Below the pieces are notes generated by a model, which worked only from the letters and a program-made list of their open reading frames with translations, did no database searches and was not told where the DNA came from. From contig NC_041825.1 of the NCBI RefSeq assembly GCF_900964775.1, positions 3,322,001-3,386,000 of the forward strand: a DNA stretch of 64,000 nt, in the 5' to 3' direction. Positions 51,988-63,812 of this stretch are shown in pieces (within the stretch, counting starts at the first letter, position 1; every line of letters starts with the position of its first letter). Source of the stretch: Scleropages formosus. Taxonomy: Eukaryota > Chordata > Actinopteri > Osteoglossiformes > Osteoglossidae. The position numbers and the translations under genes are program-made.

Positions 51988-52875
51988 ATCCCCATCCTCT
52001 TCACTACTGAGTTCATCACTGTCACCATTTTTAATGCCTTCATCACCACCATCATGAGTGTCATCCCTTACTCTGAAATCATGTTTATCACGATTACTGC
52101 TTTCAGAATGATCATCTTCTGTAGAGTCATTCAAAAGAGCATCGTTGTCCTCGTCATCTTGTCTGTCATCAGTTTTATCACTGTCATCACTTTCACTATC
52201 ATCATTATGCTCGATGTCATCATCCAACTCATCACCGTTGAGAATATCGTCATCTTCTCCATCACTGAACTCATCAACACTGTTATCGCTTTCATGTTTA
52301 TTCAAGTTATGGTCATGCAGTTCATCATTATTGAGGTCACTATCATAGTCATCCTGTCCAGGTTTGTTGCTCTCATTATGGACTTCTGTGCTGTGCTCAG
52401 AATCATCATGATCACCATCGTCATCATCATAATGATAATCGTCATTCTCACTTCTGTCACTGTCACCGGTACTCTTGTACCGTTTGCCATCTCTCCGATA
52501 AGCATCCTCCCCTGCCTCCTCATCCATACTTTCAGTTCCTTCTACATAATGAAACCCATTGTCAGTAACGCCCTCTTCCTCATCGTCGTCGTCATCATCC
52601 TGATTTATATCCATTTTTGCAGCATCATCATCTTCACAATGATCACCTTCATTGTTACTATCATCATCAGTATTGCCATCATCATCATCAGCTCCTTGCT
52701 CTCCATCATCAGTACCATCATCATTATGCCCACGTTCCACTTCGTAACCATAGTAATCTTCCTGGCTGCTGTAAGCATCATCTGGAGTCGTGACACCCGA
52801 GGCCACAGGCGTGTGGGATGAGTACAGAAGAGCAATGATGACCGCTAATGACCAGGTTTTAAACGTAAAGCCCAT
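50447..52875 (-). CDS. hrc: Histidine-rich calcium-binding protein-like, Asp-rich luminal protein
   Basis: Minus-strand exons 51807-52875, 51227-51303, 50575-50643 and 50447-50488 are phase-consistent and give 418 residues. The ATG at 52875 was chosen because it opens a signal peptide (MGFTFKTWSLAVIIALLYSS, to about residue 27); an in-frame ATG at 53019 would not. Residues 28-356 are an extremely acidic, low-complexity array of D/E/S/N with runs of eight D. Exons 2-3 (about 357-405) encode a CxxC cluster, GSFCSFCSFCK and HCDICKKCPCG...HCGRCK. The call rests on architecture and on its place next to trpm4, as HRC is in human 19q13.33. HRC is a sarcoplasmic-reticulum luminal Ca2+ buffer that contacts triadin and SERCA. 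This one is Asp-rich with few His, so the name describes the mammalian protein better. The last exon (LLSVNVFYFLLYK) is uncertain. Other secreted Asp-rich proteins are possible but lack the Cys tail. Confidence 0.75.
50700..51040 (+). mobile_element. V-SINE/L2-like copy (family C)
   Basis: A good copy: GTAGCACAGCAGGTAGTGCT head, GATCAAATCTGGATCACTGT, GTGGAGTTTCCGTGTTTTCC, CTCTGGTTTCCTCCCACAGT, GGTGAGCTGGTGACTCTGAA, GTGTCCCATCCAGGGTTACC and CGGACCACCACGACCC. It lies in an hrc intron, on the opposite strand to the gene. Confidence 0.8.
51080..51220 (-). mobile_element. SINE-B copy
   Basis: TTATTCACTTATACAGCTGG, ACTGGAGTAATTTAGGGTAA, CTTGCTCAAGGGCACTACAG and the B-box complement GGATTTGAACCTGTGACG. 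It ends next to the hrc exon 51227-51303. Confidence 0.75.
51370..51556 (-). mobile_element. SINE-B copy
   Basis: TTGATGCCTTCTGCAAAGCG, ATACAGCTGGGTAATTTTAC, AAGTACCTTATTCAAGGGCA and AGCAGCTCTAACCACTAAAC in family order. It sits in the first hrc intron, which therefore carries one SINE-B on each side of the second exon. Confidence 0.8.
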
Positions 52876-53019
52876 TCTGGACCACGTTGCAGAACACAGA
52901 ACAGAAATGTGACGGTTGAACACCTCCCCCAAGAAGAAAAGAGGCAAAAACACAAATTCACCAGTGCTGATGGACTCCAGCAGAACCACAGAAGACACGC
53001 ATGACCAGTATCTGCTCAC

Positions 53020-56000
53020 CGGCTATCATTTGAAGTGAGGAAAGACAAAAAAAAAAAAGCCCTTGAATCTTCCTGCAAAAATACGTTCATCCCCAGGTGA
53101 CCACGGCGAGTCCACAAGCCTGAACCCTACTGATCACAAATATTTCGAGGACAGTGATGCAGTCCAAGAGGTCTTGACCTTTCCCGCCCAGCTCCTAAAC
53201 ACTGACAATGGTATTCCGTCTTCTTTTTAAAAAAGAAGCACCAAAAAAAAACTCTTTATTAATGATTTATTACTTAACTGACGACCAAGAAAAGCTCGTG
53301 TACGAAAGACAATGGGAAGATGCGAAGTGTCCTGTACCGAGAGGTGACACCAAGCAGGCAGCGAATGGAAACTCTGAGCAAGTGGAGTGGAAGCCTGGGT
53401 GACTGACAGCAGCAGGTGTAAATAACTGTGCTTTACTGTCCTTCACCCTACAGAGTGACAGGAGAATAGACACACAAGTGGCAGGGCGGGGAGAAGGGCC
53501 TCGGAGGGGGTTCTTCTATTGGCTTTCCTGCCATTATCTAGTTTAGCTTGAGGGGCTGGGGGAGACGTGTATTGCAAGAGCACAGAAATATTATTATGGA
53601 CACAGAGAAAAAGGACATATCAAAACTCACAGCTTACCTCACTGATATAGTAAAACACAGCCTTTCCCGTAATCAGCAGCGAACTGATATTGAAGATCCA
53701 TCAATTACTGATCATATTTAAAATTCCCTGTGACGTCATGGACACGACACTAGACTCCTAACCAGACATTCTGGATTCGAGACCTATATGACACTTTTTC
53801 TAATCACCACGCTCACATCGTCGGAAGTACCGTGCTCTTGAACCCCTGACCGCGGTTCGCACCCGACTTGCCGCGGCATCCTCTAGATGGGTAAAAGGCA
53901 AAAACAAAAGACAATGTGAGATAAATGTAGCTGTCACACAAATACACTCTCCTGCAGCGGGTCTCGTTGTTAAAACAAGCGTGTGTGTGCGTGCATGCGT
54001 GCGTGTGTGTGCGCCACAACAGTAGCCAACCTGACAGCTCTATTATAAACCTTCTTCATCAATGTAACATGATCTGTTCTACACTTCTCTGCTTTCACTC
54101 CCTCTCTAATCCAGCTCTTTTTAAGCCTTGCGAAGAAGTGTTTCCCTCACACACACACACACACACACGCACATCTCTCCTGCTCATGCTCTACACTTCC
54201 CACTTCTAATTAACGCACTAATAATCACTCAGTCACTATTCTTACGCACTTGTCCATGCCAGGGTCACAGCGGTCCAGTGTCCATCCCAGAAGCACGGGG
54301 CTCATCCCTAGCTAGGTCTTTGACAGCATTATAATCGGTTCTTCATTACTGCTCCTCTCTGACACTGAAACAGAACTTTGTTCAGTAACATTTACCTGTA
54401 TTCATTTAGCTGACAGTTTTCTCCAAAGCAACTTACAATGTTGAGCTAATTACAATTATTTACACACTTATACAGCTGGGTAATTTCACTGGAGCAATTT
54501 TTTGGGTATGGATGTGGGATTCAAACCTGCAACTTTTGCACCCAAAGACTGGCATCCCGAGCATCCTGAGCTCCTGTAAAGGTCTCTCTATGCTTCAGCT
54601 GTCAAACGTTAGTAAAGAGTAGCGGAGTACCAGAGGAGAGGCTCTGCGATGAGCCAGAGTACTTAGAGCATGGCCATGAGCACTGACCTCACAGAAAGCA
54701 CTGCAGCATCTAAAAATAGCCCAACAAAAACAAAGAGAAGCTGGAATAGACACAGCTAGGACAGATTTTTCCTACTGCCTGTATTAATTTAGCCCCGAGA
54801 GGGTTAATAGACTAAACCAGACAGAAACTACACAGAAGTCAACAATCAAGCACAAATCCCACCGCATGTCCAAAGTAAACAAACAAAATACCAAAAACCC
54901 CAAAAGACCTAAACTACACAGCAGAACCAACCGGAAATGTTCCGTGAAAACAGAGACCGAAAGGGCGTCAAACGCACGCCCTCGGTCCGGGCAGAACATG
55001 ACACGGAGAACACGTTGGGGAAGTGTGCTCTGGAACAGCGTGGTGGCGGTGGTGAAGAAGAAACAAAACTTCTCAAAGTCCTGGATCTTTAGTTGCAGAG
55101 GATGAAGAATTTATTCAGGTTTCCAGCCATTGATCACATGGTCACCTCCATAAGAGCAGGTGGCCGGGTTCCGAACGCTACTCCGGCTCACGTCCGACAT
55201 CCAACACGTTACATACTAAGTAGGGGTTACATGACTGGTTGGTTTAAGCCACTTGTTTATTTCAACCTACCCTCATCCAGGTAAGATTTTCTACTCTGGG
55301 TTTTATGGTTTTTGAACAGTCTGGACACCTTAGCCCCAAATGGACATTCCAGGGTTTACGGCCCGATACAGTTGTAGACGAAGAGTCCGCTCTCCTTTCA
55401 GGGGGTCTGCAGCAGATACAGGGTCCAGAACACACTGCACGTTTTTCGGGCACTAAGCAGATTACACGGCACACATTTGCTTTATATATAGACACTTTGA
55501 CAACAAGAGGAGGAAAATGAAAGCTAAAAATTACAGCTGTACACAAAGAGGCAGAGCTGTATGCAGAAAACACTGTAGAACTTTCCCTCTAGTTCAACCC
55601 TAAAGTTCCTACTTAAGAAACATAAGGTCACACATACTAGTTGGTTCTATAGTACATAAGTGCACCGCACTGAACTGCCTTTAGTACAGTTACAACATAT
55701 GCATCCAAGGTATCCCTTTAAAGCACCAGTAACAACCCCCGTTTCTACCCAAATGTTCCATAAGTGCAGTAAGGACCAGGACCAGTGCATCCAGTGTCCA
55801 TCGTACCACAGACAACTGGACACTTTCGGAAAGGCCACGTCATTCATGGAAAGGCTTTAACAAGCACACATGAGAGACATGTCCTTTTCCGTTTTTCCCG
55901 TCCGTTTTGCTTCCCTTTTGATCTCACATGGCATCAACTCTGAGGGGCAGGAGATGGTTCTACGGAACAAAAGATGACGACATGAAGAATAAAGTGAACA

Positions 56001-56204
56001 ACTGAATTCACAACAAACACAGAAAAAGAGAAGTAGGAGCTGAAACAGGAACATGCCAAAGGGCTCAGTAAAAATTTCGTTGGAGCGAAACGTTGTTCCT
56101 TATTTCAACTTTGGATTCCAGATTTTGTAAAGTACAAAATCTGGGTGACTTATGCATATGGAGGAGGCAGGAGCAGAAAGGACAGAAAAAAGGACAAACG
56201 TTGC
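53020..56204. other. hrc-trpm4 interval
   Basis: It contains a SINE-B copy, CA repeats at 54150-54170 and no recognised exon. A pair of plus-strand frames at 55305-55520 and 55660-55860 look ordered but match nothing I know. Part of the right end is trpm4 3' UTR. Confidence 0.4.
54390..54562 (-). mobile_element. SINE-B copy
   Basis: ATTTACCTGTATTCATTTAG, TTCTCCAAAGCAACTTACAA, CACACTTATACAGCTGGGTA and GTGGGATTCAAACCTGCAAC are in the expected order. Confidence 0.75.
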
Positions 56205-59200
56205 CTAAGACACGTATGACGGAACGGCAGTACCTTTCAAGACCGGAGGAGGCCGTGTGACCTGCACTGCGTTGCTCTGGGAAACCGCCTCCACCATCCA
56301 GGAGAGGACGCTGGTGCAATATGCCAACTAGGAAAGAAAAAAATGTTCACGGTTTGGTGGTGACAGTGTAATTGCAGACTATAAATTTTGATTATTTTTA
56401 AATTAATCAATCGCCCAAGATTTCTCCAGCTCATGTAAGGTGTAAATGTTCATGCACCATAACGTTATGATCATGCCCAGATAAGCCTTTACACAGTCGC
56501 TACTCCTGCATTGTATGTTAATGTCTGTGTATCTTTTCAAAAAGATTTAGAGGGAAAAAAAAAAAAAAATTAGTAGGAAGGTGATCAGGATTCGTCTATC
56601 CTGAATTTTGTGCACCTACTTGTGTGATGAACATCGGTGCATAAAGTGGAAAGAAAACTAGGTTTACTTAAGGATCACATGTCTGCAACTATGTCTCTCT
56701 TTCTCCTAATGTAATGTATAAATTGTATTTCTCTGAGATGTGCGTCGCTTTGGAGAAAAGCGTCTGCTAAATGAATAAATGTAAATTATATTTCAGAGAA
56801 GAACAGGTGCGTGGGGCTGCTTGTTACCTGCTTCAGATGAGTAATAATGCACTTAAAAAATACCTGGAGATAATTTGAATAAAGAAAACTCCAACATCTC
56901 ACCAGAATTGAAGCTGCACAGCGATGCTGACAAAAACTAGACAGACATACATACATAAATAAATAATAAATACCTCTGATTCCAACACTTTGAGTCTACG
57001 ATCATTATCTCGAATCTCAGCCATCTGTTTCAGAACATTGTCCACCCTGCACATGATAAAACGAAAAACAAACAAGTCCATGCTCTGTTAAGTAGTCACA
57101 ACACACACGACAATATAACCACACTGGAAAATAAGCAATAAATAACTAAAGCATAAGGAGTGTGAAGATATTATAAAGCCTTGACCCATCTCAGGTGACC
57201 TTTTTTACCCCATTTAGCATCACAGGGGTCTGGATCAATCCAAATGGTATAATGCACGATGCCTGTCACGTTATAGCAGGGACAGAAGCGCACACACACA
57301 CACACGCACCTCATCTGAACCGCTTGTCCCATACGGGGTCGCGGAGAGCCGGAGCCTAGCCCGGCAACACAGGGCAGAGGGCCGGAGGGGGAGGGGACAC
57401 ACCCAGGACGGGACGCCAGTCCGTCGCAAGGCACCCCAAGCGGGACTCGAACCCCAGACCCACCGGAGAGCAGGACCTGGTCCAACCCACTGCGCCACCG
57501 CGCCCCCCGTGCACAGACATTATAAGAGCAATTCACAGTCTCCACTTAATTTACCTGGAGGGCATCTTAAATGGGTGAAGGAAAACAAAGTGTAAGGAAC
57601 AACACAGAAGAACAAGCAGACAGACCGAGGGAAGACCTGGACCCAGAGCACTGGAGTTGTGAAGTGAAAACGCTCCCCTCCGATGCACCTTGCCATGCAA
57701 AGACAGCCATACCAGCCACAAAAGACTACTACAACCATTGCCCCATAACACGGTTTTATTTGTTCGCTGAAATCACCACATTAGCCAAATTCTTTGTGAG
57801 GCCTTGAAGTTATTTTTTAATTTACATTATTTTTTTTTAAACGGGGTGGGGGAAAAAACTGTTCCTGTACCTAAAATGAATTAATATTTTGTAGTATTTT
57901 TAGGTGACAATGAGCATATTTTATAATATCTAAAACCAAATTATGCCTGGCTTGTCTTTCAATATTACATTTTCGTTTAATCACTCATCATCACTACCAC
58001 ACAGATCCCCAACGGCTGCACTGAGTGTGCTATTTTAATTATTTTATGATTACCCTAATCAAGGACAGTGATTGGTTGAGACTGTTCCTGTGAGAGGAAG
58101 TCAGAAGTAAGAAACACATATGGTAGCTGGTTATTTCATGGAACAAAAGCAGTATCCACATGCTTTGCAAAGTGAAAAACATAGCAGCCAATGAATAAAA
58201 TACCTTTTGTTGAAGTAAAATGACAATGCAGTGGGTAAAAATGCCGTTGCAGAGAAAGAGTGTGCGTATAAGAAAGAGTGTACATTTTTACCACCGTTGC
58301 AGGATTTTTGAACGTTTTGAACGTTCTGGTTTTTGAGGGCTGGGTGTGTTCGAGTCCTGGCTCTCTATCCCCGACAGCGGAACATGCAAAGCGCTCATTC
58401 CAAGATTGCAGATCCAGGCTCCCAGAAGACCACGTGAGGGTGACGAGGGCGGAAGCCGGTTGTGAAGCGCGAGATGCAGGACAGATTACTTGGAGGAGGT
58501 ACGCTTGAGCCGCTCCGTGTCACTCTGTCTCTGGATCCTGTTCTGGGCCGTCAGGAAGCACTCCTTCTGGATGGCCTCCCACGTGGTCAGCCTGTTGACC
58601 TTCCTGCTGCTCAGCTCCAGCGCTGCCAGAGTCACACAAACAGTGGATATTTACGCCGAAGGAGCTCCCCACCTGCAGCCTCGGCGCTGTTTATGTTCCG
58701 AAATTAATCGCTTCCTTGTTTTCACTGCTGTTTACATCGGGCCCCAAAATTATGACGCAGAACCCGACTGCAGTTTTCAACAACAATCGCTGGAACTAAG
58801 TACTAATACAGGTTGTTCGCTGCTGTGAATGATTATGTTGTTCACCTGTGTCCAGTGTCAACAGCGCAGTGCAAACATACTACATGTGACAATGTAACAG
58901 CTGTTGCAGTGTGCTCACCTTTTTACAACTTTATTCACTCTTTCATATTACTACTTACTTTTGAGTATTATAATTTACTATTAATTATTCACCATACGCT
59001 CTTCACATTTGCATTTATTCATCTAGCTGGCATTTTTCTCCAAAGTCACTTACGATGTTAAACTACTTACAATTATTTACACATTTAGACAGCTGAGAAA
59101 TTTTGCTGGAGTAATTTAGGGTAAGTACCTTGCTCAAGGGTATTACAGCAACTATCAGCTACCCCATCATCTTTATGTGCTTTTATTAGGGTGCCTGTGA

Positions 59201-62200
59201 CATGACCTGCTATAGAGAGTTCTGGAATACAAAGCACCTCTGTAACTTGGAAATTTCCCACAGACCCTTTGTTTTCAGAACATATTGATAATTATGTTTC
59301 GGGCTGTATTAAAAGATGGGACAGACGTGCGCTGGGGGCGAGCGCAAGCACACGGGACACATTAACATCAGCACAGCCGTTCATCCTTTGCAGACGTGCA
59401 CATCTGTGACGGATAACATCTGGTGCGAATTGCGATAAGCCAGCTTTTTAAGCTTTCTTGAAACTACTGGAACTCCAAAGAACGTCAAGGATCAATTGCA
59501 ACATCGCCCACTGCAATGAGATGAGTGCACAGTGTAAATGTATTACTTTTGCTTGTCTCAAGCGCAAATGATGGGTGAATAAAGGGTGAATGTGAAAATG
59601 TTTTTTCTTAAAAGCATTCCTCACCGAAGCGATAGTCTTTAATGGAGGGAATCTTGCGGATCTTCTTTTTGATGAAGAGGTGAAGGTGGGACAGGAGGAT
59701 GAAGGGCGGCGGGAGCGAGGGCCGCGAGTGGTACTCCACTATTAGCTTGTAGCGCTGGTACTTCCAATAGATGTCGCTGTTCTCTTGGACCTTGGAGAAC
59801 GTGTGGCTGAGCAACGTGGGGTGGGAGGGCAGCAGAGGGTAAGCAACAAGGAGTCTAAACTGAGCACAGCGATACGGATGCAGCAAGATGCTCGGAGCAA
59901 ACACTCAGCAAGCTCTGCTGGCTGACCTCAAGTTTATCTTCAAAACTACAAGGAGGTGCAGCAGGGAGCAAAGTGATTAGAGCCGCCGCCTCTGGACTCT
60001 GTATAACTGGGTAAATCGCTGTAATCACGCCATTCGGAAAACCACGTGACCCCACCTCCCGTCTAGTGTGCTTCACTCACGCAGCCTTATTTTATATGAA
60101 CTATCATTGTTGGTAAATTTTTGTTGCATCGGTCGTCTCAAAGAGTTGCACTACATACAGCTGATTCCAGAGTTCACGCACACAGCTGTCAGGAGTGTAT
60201 TCGGAGGTCCGAGCCTTACCTGAACATAGCGATGAGCAGGTTGATCAGCAGGATGTTGGTGACCAGCAGGTACACGACGAGCAGCACGATCACCAGCCAG
60301 TTAGTATACATGTTCATGCAGGGCTCGTACCCGGCGTGGATCAGCGTCACGTTGTTCGTGCAGTTCCCCGCGTCCGCCTTTGCCACTGGCGGCACGTAAA
60401 CACAGGCAGCAAACAAAAGAGCGGAAGACAAAGAGTGAAAAAAGGTGACACGCTTGGCGCCACTGGGCTGCAGGAACCCCTGTGGAATGACCATGCGAGC
60501 AAAATGTGCACAAGTTTTAATAAGAAGGAGAGAAGTCACTACTGTAATTACAATGATGACACCCTTTATGTTCTGAAGCACGGAGAGGATGCATTCTGTA
60601 AACAGGCGAACCCAAAGAAAGATTTTACCGTCTATGTCGTTCAAGGGTATCTGTCCGAATATGTAGAGGTACGGCCTGTAGAAAATGCGCCGCAGAACCC
60701 AGTAGGGGCGATGGTCGTACGAGTACAGCAGGGCCTGGTTGGTGACTCCGTAAGCCAGAAGCCACACCGCCAAGAAGAAAAGGAAGAAGAAGACATCCTT
60801 GACCTGCATGGACCAGACAGAAGCGGGTGAACAAATTAACGGAAAGGAGGAACATTGAGAACCACTATAGCGTCACTGTTTGTTTGCAAAACACTGAATA
60901 CAAGGTTATAAAATTATATAAATATATATATTTTTTTTTAAATGATTTTTTTTTTTTTTTTTAAACTGTGTTCACCCAAGCCAACTTTCTCTTTAACCCA
61001 GGGTGAACAACGTAAATATTTATTTTTAGCTCAACTCCGTCTACTTGTTGCCCAGTGCGGACAGTGAATAATTATTAAAGGATTCTCATGTAATCTCCAC
61101 TAAACTGTGCTGCCGTCATATTCATGACTTGAGGCAAGTGTTGCTGTGTGTTTCCTTCGCATGTCACTCAAAGAGGAAAAGTCTGCTTATTTTTTTTTTT
61201 TTTTGTTTTTGTTGGGAGGTAAAGCTCATATAAAGCTGCCCACGCTCCAACACTCACCATCTTGCCCACTATAATAATCTTGGGGCCCATCTGCTTGTGG
61301 ATGGCGAAGATGTGGATGAGCCTCAAAGTAAACACGAGGAAATCGAGGGACAGGATGGCGCGACCGACCTGGTAAGACTCCTCAAACATCCTGAAAAAGC
61401 GATGAGAGGTGAGCAGGTTTTCCGCTGCCCACCGGGACAACTCATCTACAACAGCACTTGTAAATAAAAACAGGAAATATTAAATAATTCATGCACTGTA
61501 CCATCATGTCTGTTAAATGCTTTCATCTCTCTGAAAAAGAGGAATCCCTTCGGCAACGTTTCACCGTAACGATATACAAATATTTCATTTCCATCACCGC
61601 ACACCCATCCTCACATAGCGCAGTCAATTCACCCCTTTAGGCAAATTCCCACTCGACACCGAGTTTGCACCTCTGTGCCGAAACACGCGATACGAGCCAA
61701 AAACCCGTTGACAAGGTACAGAGGCTAAAATGCCGTCATTCGTATTAAAAATTCTACTTAAATAAAAGCGATATATTTTCATAATCTGTTTTTCATAGGA
61801 TGGGGATGAAAAACGAGCGCGTGTGAAATTGTTCCACCGTTGCACTTAAACGACTGGGTCACCGATGGCGTCAAACAATTCCGAGCAACAAAGAACGACA
61901 CGTTTAGTCAAGCAACAGGGCATCATTTACAGCGAAAAGGGCTCCAGTGAAAATGCTGTGTTCTGTAAAGAGTCTCGGTCCTGTCGCCGCAGCCCACGCT
62001 ACCTGCAGACGAGGGCGATGACGAAAAGCAAGAGCGCTGTGAGGTCACACTTGTTCCACACATCCTGGATATAGGTCTTCATTCTCCGAGACATGGACTT
62101 GTTAGAAATAAATAAAGTCTGAGAGAAGACAGAAATGCGTCTGTTAGCGATGGTAGAGCCAGTGGAGTGGATGAGTGATGTAGATACAAACAGACGTATG

Positions 62201-63812
62201 TGCGCTAAGTGCATTGTGCTCCTTGTAAGACAAAGATTCAGAGCCTACAGACAATTTCCATTAAACGGGCAAAGCCTCACACTGGTTCCTCACACCAAAA
62301 GTCACTTTTTTTTTTTTTTTTTTTTAAACTATGTTAAACAATGAACATAATTATATTCCTTTTTTCAAATTGCCCATAACATTATTGTTGTGATTTCATA
62401 ATAGCAATATAATAGCGCAAACTTATTTCTACTGCTTGCCTTTGTTTGGGCTACTTCTTTTTAGAAAATGCAAATGAATAAAAACAGAGAACAGAGTGTT
62501 TGAACTGTAAACACACGCACATTTTCAGAACCGCTTGTCCCATACGGGGTCACGGGGAACCGGAGCCTAGTCCGGTAACGCAGGGCGTAAGGCCGGAGGG
62601 GGAGGGGACACACCCAGGACGGGACGCCAGTCCGTCGCAAGGCACCCCAAGCGGGACTCGAACCCCAGACCCACCGGAGAGCAGGACTGTGGTTCAACCC
62701 ACTGTGCCACTGCACCCCCCCGAACTGTAAACACTTTTCATGTTTTATGACTGTAAACATTCTCGCCATTCAAGAAAAATGTCAAAAATCAGCAGAAAAC
62801 TCACCATATAAATGGCACGCATAGCGTACTGAGCCCTGTGTGTTTGCGTATTTTTAAGCAGTTTTACATTTACACAGTCTATTCCTGGAAAATAATTTCA
62901 AAATATACAGTATATATTTTTTTATTCATCACATCCACAAAGCTTTTTCGAATTATGCACAACTCTAGGAGCAAACACAGCCATATATACTGTGTAAAAA
63001 CCTACTGCACTCTTCTGCGTCAGACTTTTTCTTTTCTTAAACTTTACATTTCGAATAAAGAACAAAGAATTTTCTTTTTATTACATATTATGTATGACTT
63101 ATTTTTTCTACTCCATAAATACATGAACTTGTCTTTGTTTTGTCAATTTGTTTTTAAAAGGTTTACTAGGTCTAAGGTGAGGGGGCCGCGGTGGCACAGC
63201 GGGTTTGACCGGGTCCTGCTCTCCGGTGGATCTGGGGTTCGAGTCCCGCTTGGGGATGCCTTGCGACGGACTGGCGTCCCGTCCTGGGTGTGTCCCCTCC
63301 CACTCCAGCCTTCCACCCTGTGTTGCCGGGTTAGGCTCCGGCTCCCCGCCACCCCGGTTTCAGAAAATGTCCGTGTGTGTGTGTGGGTCTAAGGCAAGGT
63401 ACTAATGGAAATTTTATTATTGCAGGGAACTGTGCACTGAACCCCTGCCAATATACAGCCTTATTAAATAGTTGGTGTTGATGTGAACAGGGATACTATA
63501 CCGTGCATGTGACTGAATATTTTTACCAGTGTAAAGATTGGAAGGATAGAGAGCTCGGCACGCAGGCCTGTCGCTATACCTGCCGGATCTCCTCGCAGAC
63601 CAGGGTGAAGGCCCAGAAATACAGCACCAGCTCCGTAGGGGCGGGGCCGAACGGCGGAGGCGGCTTGAAGTCGACCAGTAGCACAAAGGCAAACAGGAAG
63701 AGGAAGAGGAAGTACATCAGCACGTTGACGAAGAAGACCGTGACCGGGGCGATCCAGAACTGCCTCCATCGGGACACCAGGAACGGGCATTTACGGCTTG
63801 TGGGCGCCGGCG
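56205..63812 (-). CDS. trpm4: TRPM4 cation channel, C-terminal half (5' part lies beyond the window)
   Basis: Minus-strand exons 63580-63812, 62003-62118, 61258-61390, 60629-60803, 60220-60385, 59625-59806, 58490-58622, 56974-57046 and 56205-56327 are all phase-consistent and encode the last ~443 residues. They span membrane segments S2-S6: [68 protein letters not shown], and the S6 region [20 protein letters not shown]. The pore filter FGQIP followed by an acidic LNDID is the TRPM4/5 pattern. NCT and NNVT give two N-glycosylation sequons in the pore turret, and both turret cysteines are kept. The TRP-helix region is [18 protein letters not shown]; a coiled coil [20 protein letters not shown] ends the protein. 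TRPM4 is a Ca2+-activated monovalent cation channel of the plasma membrane. It is TRPM4 rather than TRPM5 by best remembered similarity and synteny. The last exon is read to a TAG at 56205. Confidence 0.93.
56725..56795 (+). mobile_element. SINE-B/L2-type tail fragment
   Basis: GCGTCGCTTTGGAGAAAAGC, GTCTGCTAAATGAATAAATG and TAAAT form a well-kept 3' end in a trpm4 intron. The sequence before it (56560-56720) resembles that before the 22455 tail, so both may be copies of one longer element. Confidence 0.6.
57290..57509 (-). mobile_element. SINE-A copy in trpm4 intron
   Basis: CA tail, CCGCTTGTCCCATACGGGGT, GGGACACACCCAGGACGGGA, B-box complement GGACTCGAACCC and head CTGCGCCACCGCGCCCCCC. It is close to the family consensus and so probably young. 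Confidence 0.85.
59010..59165 (-). mobile_element. SINE-B copy in trpm4 intron
   Basis: TTCATCTAGCTGGCATTTTT, CTCCAAAGTCACTTACGATG, ATTTAGACAGCTGAGAAATT and GTACCTTGCTCAAGGGTATT in family order. The head is truncated. Confidence 0.7.
62515..62721 (-). mobile_element. SINE-A copy with 13-bp target duplication
   Basis: A full-length reverse copy flanked by GAACTGTAAACAC at 62502-62514 and 62722-62734. The intact duplication and consensus-like body suggest a recent insertion into a trpm4 intron. Confidence 0.9.
63178..63385 (+). mobile_element. SINE-A copy with 9-bp target duplication
   Basis: Head GGTGGCACAGCGGGTTTGAC, B box GGGTTCGAGTCC, body to GGTTTCAGAAAATG and a TG tail. GGTCTAAGG occurs at 63169-63177 and 63386-63394. 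Confidence 0.88.

Noticed and set aside
51985-52821. 278-codon plus-strand open frame rich in Ile, Val, Ser and Thr
   Set aside because: It is exactly antisense to the Asp-rich first exon of hrc. GAT/GAC repeats read backwards as ATC/GTC, so the long frame follows from the repeat and not from a gene.
55262-55860. Ordered-looking frames with several Cys pairs on both strands
   Set aside because: No recognised family and no consistent splice sites. They could be trpm4 3' UTR or an old repeat, so no gene is called.
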